A stretch of 10,395 nucleotides of DNA from Cytophagaceae bacterium UBA6715 (GTDB lineage: Bacteria > Bacteroidota > Bacteroidia > Cytophagales > Spirosomataceae): contig DKIP01000023.1 in assembly GCA_002454335.1 (NCBI GenBank), positions 1 to 10,395 on the forward strand, in the 5' to 3' direction. Position 1 is the stretch's first letter; each line of letters begins with the position of its first letter. Of this stretch, positions 6,975-10,395 are shown piece after piece. Made by a program: the position numbers and the translations under genes. The notes under the pieces were generated by a model. It searched no databases, had not been told where the DNA came from, and saw nothing but the letters and a program-made list of their open reading frames with translations.

Positions 6975-7007
6975 CAGGAATTGTGAGTGCGAATTACCTT
7001 TGCACTC
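6961..7007 (+). repeat. Two abutting inverted repeats over the promoter core
   Basis: The first is perfect: ACAATTCC (6961-6968) and GGAATTGT (6977-6984) flank eight bases that contain the second TTAACA. The second starts at the next base: GAGTGC (6985-6990) and GCACTC (7002-7007) flank the -7 element, and three further inner positions can pair if one G-T is allowed. Both lie at or upstream of the expected transcription start, so they would act as DNA operators or cruciform-prone sites and not as RNA hairpins. The pairing is certain. The function is unknown and may be chance for one of the two. Confidence 0.4.
6995..7002 (+). promoter_or_regulatory. Bacteroidota -7 promoter element (TANNTTTG)
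   Basis: TACCTTTG is an exact match to the primary sigma -7 consensus of Bacteroidota. It predicts a transcription start near 7007-7010 and a leader of about 20 bases (A-rich, CCAATATAAAAA before the ATG), typical of strongly expressed genes in this phylum. A correctly spaced -33 TTG is missing. Confidence 0.65.
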
Positions 7008-7029
7008 GTTAAAACAACCAATATAAAAA

Positions 7030-10000
7030 ATGTACAATTTTAGCAAGTCGGCAATTGCGCTGATGATGATCATGTTAGCCATTTTTGCATTCGATGCAAA
7101 CGCGCAGATCACAACTTCAACCGTAAGTGGTAAAGTGAAAGACGCCAAAGGAGAAGAAATCCCTGGTGCAAACGTCGTTTTGGTGCATACCCCTACCGGA
7201 ACGCGTTATGGTGTAGCTACGCAATTAGATGGAAATTTCGTATTAGCCAACATGAATCCTGGCGGTCCTTATACCTTGACGGTTTCATTCGTAGGTTATC
7301 AAACATTTAAAGCTGAAAACTTAAACTTGACTTTGGGAGCAAATCCAAATGTGAATGTGATCATTTCAGAAGAAACGACTACGTTGACAGAAGTTGTTGT
7401 GAAGGCAGATAAAGGAGGTACACGGACAGGTTCAGTGACGACAATCAGTGAAACGGCAATCAAAGCAGTTCCTACTTTGAATCGTAGTTTAACCGATATG
7501 ACACGTTTGACTCCTCAAGGTAGTTCGAGTAATTCATTTGCAGGTACCAACTTCCGGTATAACAACGTGACAGTTGACGGAACTATTAACAACGACGCGA
7601 TTGGTTTTAGTCCATCTTTAGGAGGTCAATCAGGAACCTCAGGTATGCCAGGATCAAGTACACGTACGAATCCTATTTCTTTGGATGCGATTCAAGATGT
7701 TCAGGTATATGTAGCTCCTTACGATGTGAAAATCGGAAACTTTACAGGTGGTTCTATCAATGCGGTGACGCGAACAGGAACAAACCAAGTAAAAGGTTCT
7801 GTTTATGGATACGGACGTAATGCATTTTTAACAGGTCCCAATAATGCGGGAGACGGCGCTGCGATTCCGAGCGGATATTCTGATTATCAAACGGGTCTCC
7901 GTTTGGGATTACCTTTGATTAAGAACAAATTATTCTTATTTACCAACGAGGAAATTACTCGTCGCAACGAGCCTTTGTTCTATAAAGCGGGCGATAAAGG
8001 TGGGATTATCGATGAGGCTACAGCGAATCAAATTTCATCATTCTTAAAATCAAATTACGGATTTGATGCTGGGGCATTTGGAGATTACTCCATTTACTCG
8101 AAAAGCACAAAGTTCTTTAATCGTTTGGATTGGAATATATCGGATAAGCACCAATTGTCTATTCGTAATAGCTATGTTATTTCAGAAGCTACTAATCTAG
8201 AGCGTGATGCGGCCAATTTCCGTTTTGGTTCGATGGACTTCAAACAACACAATCAAACAAACTCAACGGTTGCGGAATTAAAAAGTCATTTTGGTAGTGC
8301 TTCGAATAGTTTGATTTTAGGTTTCTCAGATATTCAAGATTATCGTACGCCTTCTAGCTCAAATTTTGCTTTCCCACAAGTGGAAATCGCATCAAATGGC
8401 GGAACAATTTTTTTAGGAAATGAACGCGAGGCGACCGTGTTTAACATGAAGCAAAAAACGTTTGAATTCACAGATAACTTCACGTGGTTCAAAGGAGATC
8501 ATACCTTTTTGGTGGGAACGCACAATGAGCTATACAACATCAACTATGGTTTCGTGAATTCATGGAATGGACGTGTGTCTTATAAAAGCGTAGCTGATTT
8601 CTTAGCTTCTAATGTGAACCGTGTGCGTGGATCTTATAGCTTCACAAACAACGATCGTGATTACATCTACAACAATCCGTATGCAACATTTAATGTAGGA
8701 TTGTACAGTGTTTATGCACAAGATGAAATTCAAGTGAATGAGAATTTCAAATTGTCTCCTGGTATTCGTTTTGACTTAGCTAGCACAGACGCTCCTAACT
8801 TAAGTTCGAAATTGGCTAGTACTCCTACAGATGTGAATGCTGGTACAACTTATACAGCAGCAACTCCATTAAATAAAGTGAGCAATTCTATCTTTGGACA
8901 AATCTTATTCTCGCCACGTTTAGGATTCAATTACGATGTGAACGGTGATCGCTCGACGATCGTTCGCGGAGGAACAGGTATTTTCACGGGTCGTATTCCT
9001 TTTGCTTGGTTAGGTTATGCCTTCTACAATGATGGTGTTGGTTACGGAGCCTTTGACGTGAATAACGTAGCGGGTAAGAACGTAGGAGATGTGTTGAAAG
9101 ACGGGGCAAAAACGTTTGCCTTCAACAATGGTCAAAAGAGTTTGACGCAAGTAGATGCAATGGCCAATAACTTCAAAATGCCACAGGTTTGGAGAAGTAG
9201 TTTAGCGATTGATAAAACCATCAACGGATACAAGATTACGTTGGAAGGTATTTACACTAAGACCTTATCTGACTTGAAATTCCAAATGGTTAACTTGAAA
9301 GATTCTGTGAAGTACTACAGCTACGATACGCAACGTCAAATGCCTATTTACTTGTCGGGCGGTGCTACAGGTCAGAAATTGAATACTTCGTTCTCAAATG
9401 CTTACGAATTAGCAAACACGTCTGAAGGTCACAGGTTTAGCTTAACGGCTCAGGTAACAAAATCATATGATTTCGGATTTAACTTCATGGCTGCTTACAC
9501 TTATGGCCAAAGTTATGACTTAACCAATGGTATTCGTAACTCGATGGAATCAAACTGGCAATTGAACCAGTCCTTGAATCCAAACAATCCGACATTAGCC
9601 TATTCAAATTTTGATATTCGTCACCGCATCATCGGTCAGTTTGGGTATACGTTCAACTGGAAGAAAGCTGGAGCAACGACAATTTCAGGTGTGTTCTCTG
9701 CACAATCAGGAGCGCCGTTTACATGGGGGTTTGTGAACAGTACGATTGCCAATACGCCACAAGCGGCTGGTTTAGCTTATGTATTTAAAGATGCTACGGA
9801 GGCAGAACGTTATTTTGTTTCAGATTCTAAATTAGGCTCAGCCGCGACACAAGCACAAGCTTTCATGGATTTCGTGAATGGCGATGCGTATTTGAAAACT
9901 CGCAAAGGTGATTTCACTGAACGTAACGGTGGTCGTACACCTTGGAATGCAACAGTGGACATGAAAATTTCACATGCCATCAAAGTGTCTAACGGGCACG

Positions 10001-10236
10001 AATTACAATTCTCATTGGATATCATCAATGCAACGAATTTGATTAACAAGGATTGGGGAAGACTTTATTTTTCGCCAAATACATTTAACTCAACAGCTAG
10101 CTTAGGTTTATCTCGTGTTAATTCGGGTACAGCTGCTGATCCAATTTACAAGTTTGCAGTACCTACGACACCTTACTCAATTGACCAATTGGGTTCAAGA
10201 TGGCAGATGCAAGCAGGTGCTCGCTATACATTCTAG
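7030..10236 (+). CDS. Oar-like TonB-dependent outer-membrane receptor
   Basis: This 1068-residue outer-membrane protein begins with a signal peptide cleaved probably after ANA (residue 25). A carboxypeptidase-regulatory-like domain (PF13620 type) covers about 31-115, including SGKVKDAKGEEIPGANV. It is followed by a TonB-box-like segment LTEVVVKA (119-126). The plug contains a Gly/Ser-rich loop and ends in a VAPYDVKIGNFTGGSINAVTRTGTN-type stretch, the hallmark of the Oar (OmpA-related) family. The barrel ends in ARYTF with a terminal Phe, as expected for BAM substrates. The length is normal for Oar-like proteins. In Myxococcus xanthus, Oar is needed for development and has been linked to secretion of the protease PopC, so export as well as uptake is possible. 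It has its own promoter with Pho-box-like repeats and a dedicated terminator, so it is a single-gene unit. Codons are richer in C-ending forms (AAC, TTC, TAC) and CGT than in the other receptor, which suggests high expression. Confidence 0.93.
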   Translation: MYNFSKSAIALMMIMLAIFAFDANAQITTSTVSGKVKDAKGEEIPGANVVLVHTPTGTRYGVATQLDGNFVLANMNPGGPYTLTVSFVGYQTFKAENLNLTLGANPNVNVIISEETTTLTEVVVKADKGGTRTGSVTTISETAIKAVPTLNRSLTDMTRLTPQGSSSNSFAGTNFRYNNVTVDGTINNDAIGFSPSLGGQSGTSGMPGSSTRTNPISLDAIQDVQVYVAPYDVKIGNFTGGSINAVTRTGTNQVKGSVYGYGRNAFLTGPNNAGDGAAIPSGYSDYQTGLRLGLPLIKNKLFLFTNEEITRRNEPLFYKAGDKGGIIDEATANQISSFLKSNYGFDAGAFGDYSIYSKSTKFFNRLDWNISDKHQLSIRNSYVISEATNLERDAANFRFGSMDFKQHNQTNSTVAELKSHFGSASNSLILGFSDIQDYRTPSSSNFAFPQVEIASNGGTIFLGNEREATVFNMKQKTFEFTDNFTWFKGDHTFLVGTHNELYNINYGFVNSWNGRVSYKSVADFLASNVNRVRGSYSFTNNDRDYIYNNPYATFNVGLYSVYAQDEIQVNENFKLSPGIRFDLASTDAPNLSSKLASTPTDVNAGTTYTAATPLNKVSNSIFGQILFSPRLGFNYDVNGDRSTIVRGGTGIFTGRIPFAWLGYAFYNDGVGYGAFDVNNVAGKNVGDVLKDGAKTFAFNNGQKSLTQVDAMANNFKMPQVWRSSLAIDKTINGYKITLEGIYTKTLSDLKFQMVNLKDSVKYYSYDTQRQMPIYLSGGATGQKLNTSFSNAYELANTSEGHRFSLTAQVTKSYDFGFNFMAAYTYGQSYDLTNGIRNSMESNWQLNQSLNPNNPTLAYSNFDIRHRIIGQFGYTFNWKKAGATTISGVFSAQSGAPFTWGFVNSTIANTPQAAGLAYVFKDATEAERYFVSDSKLGSAATQAQAFMDFVNGDAYLKTRKGDFTERNGGRTPWNATVDMKISHAIKVSNGHELQFSLDIINATNLINKDWGRLYFSPNTFNSTASLGLSRVNSGTAADPIYKFAVPTTPYSIDQLGSRWQMQAGARYTF

Positions 10237-10255
10237 TAACATCTTGTCTTACATG

Positions 10256-10288
10256 AAAAAGCCGAAGGAAAATCCTTCGGCTTTTTTT
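10256..10288 (+). terminator. Intrinsic terminator after the Oar-like receptor gene
   Basis: GCCGAAGGA (10261-10269) pairs perfectly with TCCTTCGGC (10273-10281) around an AAA loop. Five A before the stem and seven T after it extend the pairing and supply the U-tract. The hairpin begins 20 bp after the stop codon. The A-run on the left also makes it usable as a terminator for transcription coming from the right on the minus strand. Confidence 0.92.
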
Positions 10289-10395
10289 GTATTCTACTTC
10301 ATCTTTTATTTTACTAATTTCCAAGAGCATATTATTCATTTTTCTTGGGATTCAAATATTAAATTTTTACCAACTTGTAGATAAGCCCCCTTCAT

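Noticed and set aside
10115..10384. An 89-codon + strand frame overlapping the end of the Oar-like gene
   Set aside because: It overlaps the receptor gene in another frame and reads through the terminator hairpin. No family features are present.
10336..10395. Minus-strand open frame entering from the right edge, ending ...LIFESQEK and a TGA
   Set aside because: Only 19 codons are visible. It could be the tail of a convergent gene served by the two-way terminator at 10256-10288, but nothing in it is recognisable.

Overview
The window looks like a chromosomal segment of a Bacteroidota bacterium, probably a member of Cytophagales or a related class. The reasons are low-GC DNA, two large TonB-dependent receptors that each begin with a carboxypeptidase-regulatory-like domain, signal peptides cleaved before Gln, a lipoprotein with a Bacteroidota-type surface-export signal, A-rich leaders without clear Shine-Dalgarno sequences, and one promoter with the Bacteroidota -7 element TANNTTTG. 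The genus cannot be fixed from the sequence alone.

Layout: five complete genes, all on the + strand. (1) 44-5227 is a tight three-gene operon (gaps of 17 and 7 bp): a beta-propeller lipoprotein of the choice-of-anchor I type, a 951-residue TonB-dependent receptor, and an exported phosphatase with the signature HCxxGKDRTG. A strong hairpin terminator closes it at 5245-5278. (2) 5409-6866 encodes a low-affinity inorganic phosphate transporter of the Pit/PHO4 family. (3) 7030-10236 encodes a 1068-residue Oar-like TonB-dependent receptor, closed by a textbook terminator at 10256-10288. No gap between genes exceeds 300 bases.

How the parts fit: the promoters of pit and of the Oar-like receptor both carry direct repeats of TTAACA with an 11-bp period (CTAACA-N5-TTAACA and TTAACA-N5-TTAACA, identical at 15 of 17 positions). 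This is the geometry of PhoB/PhoP (Pho-box) sites in other bacteria. The window also begins with AACATTG, which could be the cut-off end of a third such site in front of the operon. The working model is a phosphate-scavenging locus: surface lipoprotein and receptor capture a phosphorylated compound, the exported phosphatase releases phosphate in the periplasm, Pit takes phosphate across the inner membrane, and the Oar-like receptor is a further phosphate-responsive outer-membrane component. The gene families and DNA repeats are seen directly. The shared regulation, the substrate and the joint function are inference.

The best candidate for an undescribed system is the three-gene operon: an outer-membrane receptor paired with a surface propeller lipoprotein instead of SusD, plus a dedicated exported PTP-type phosphatase.
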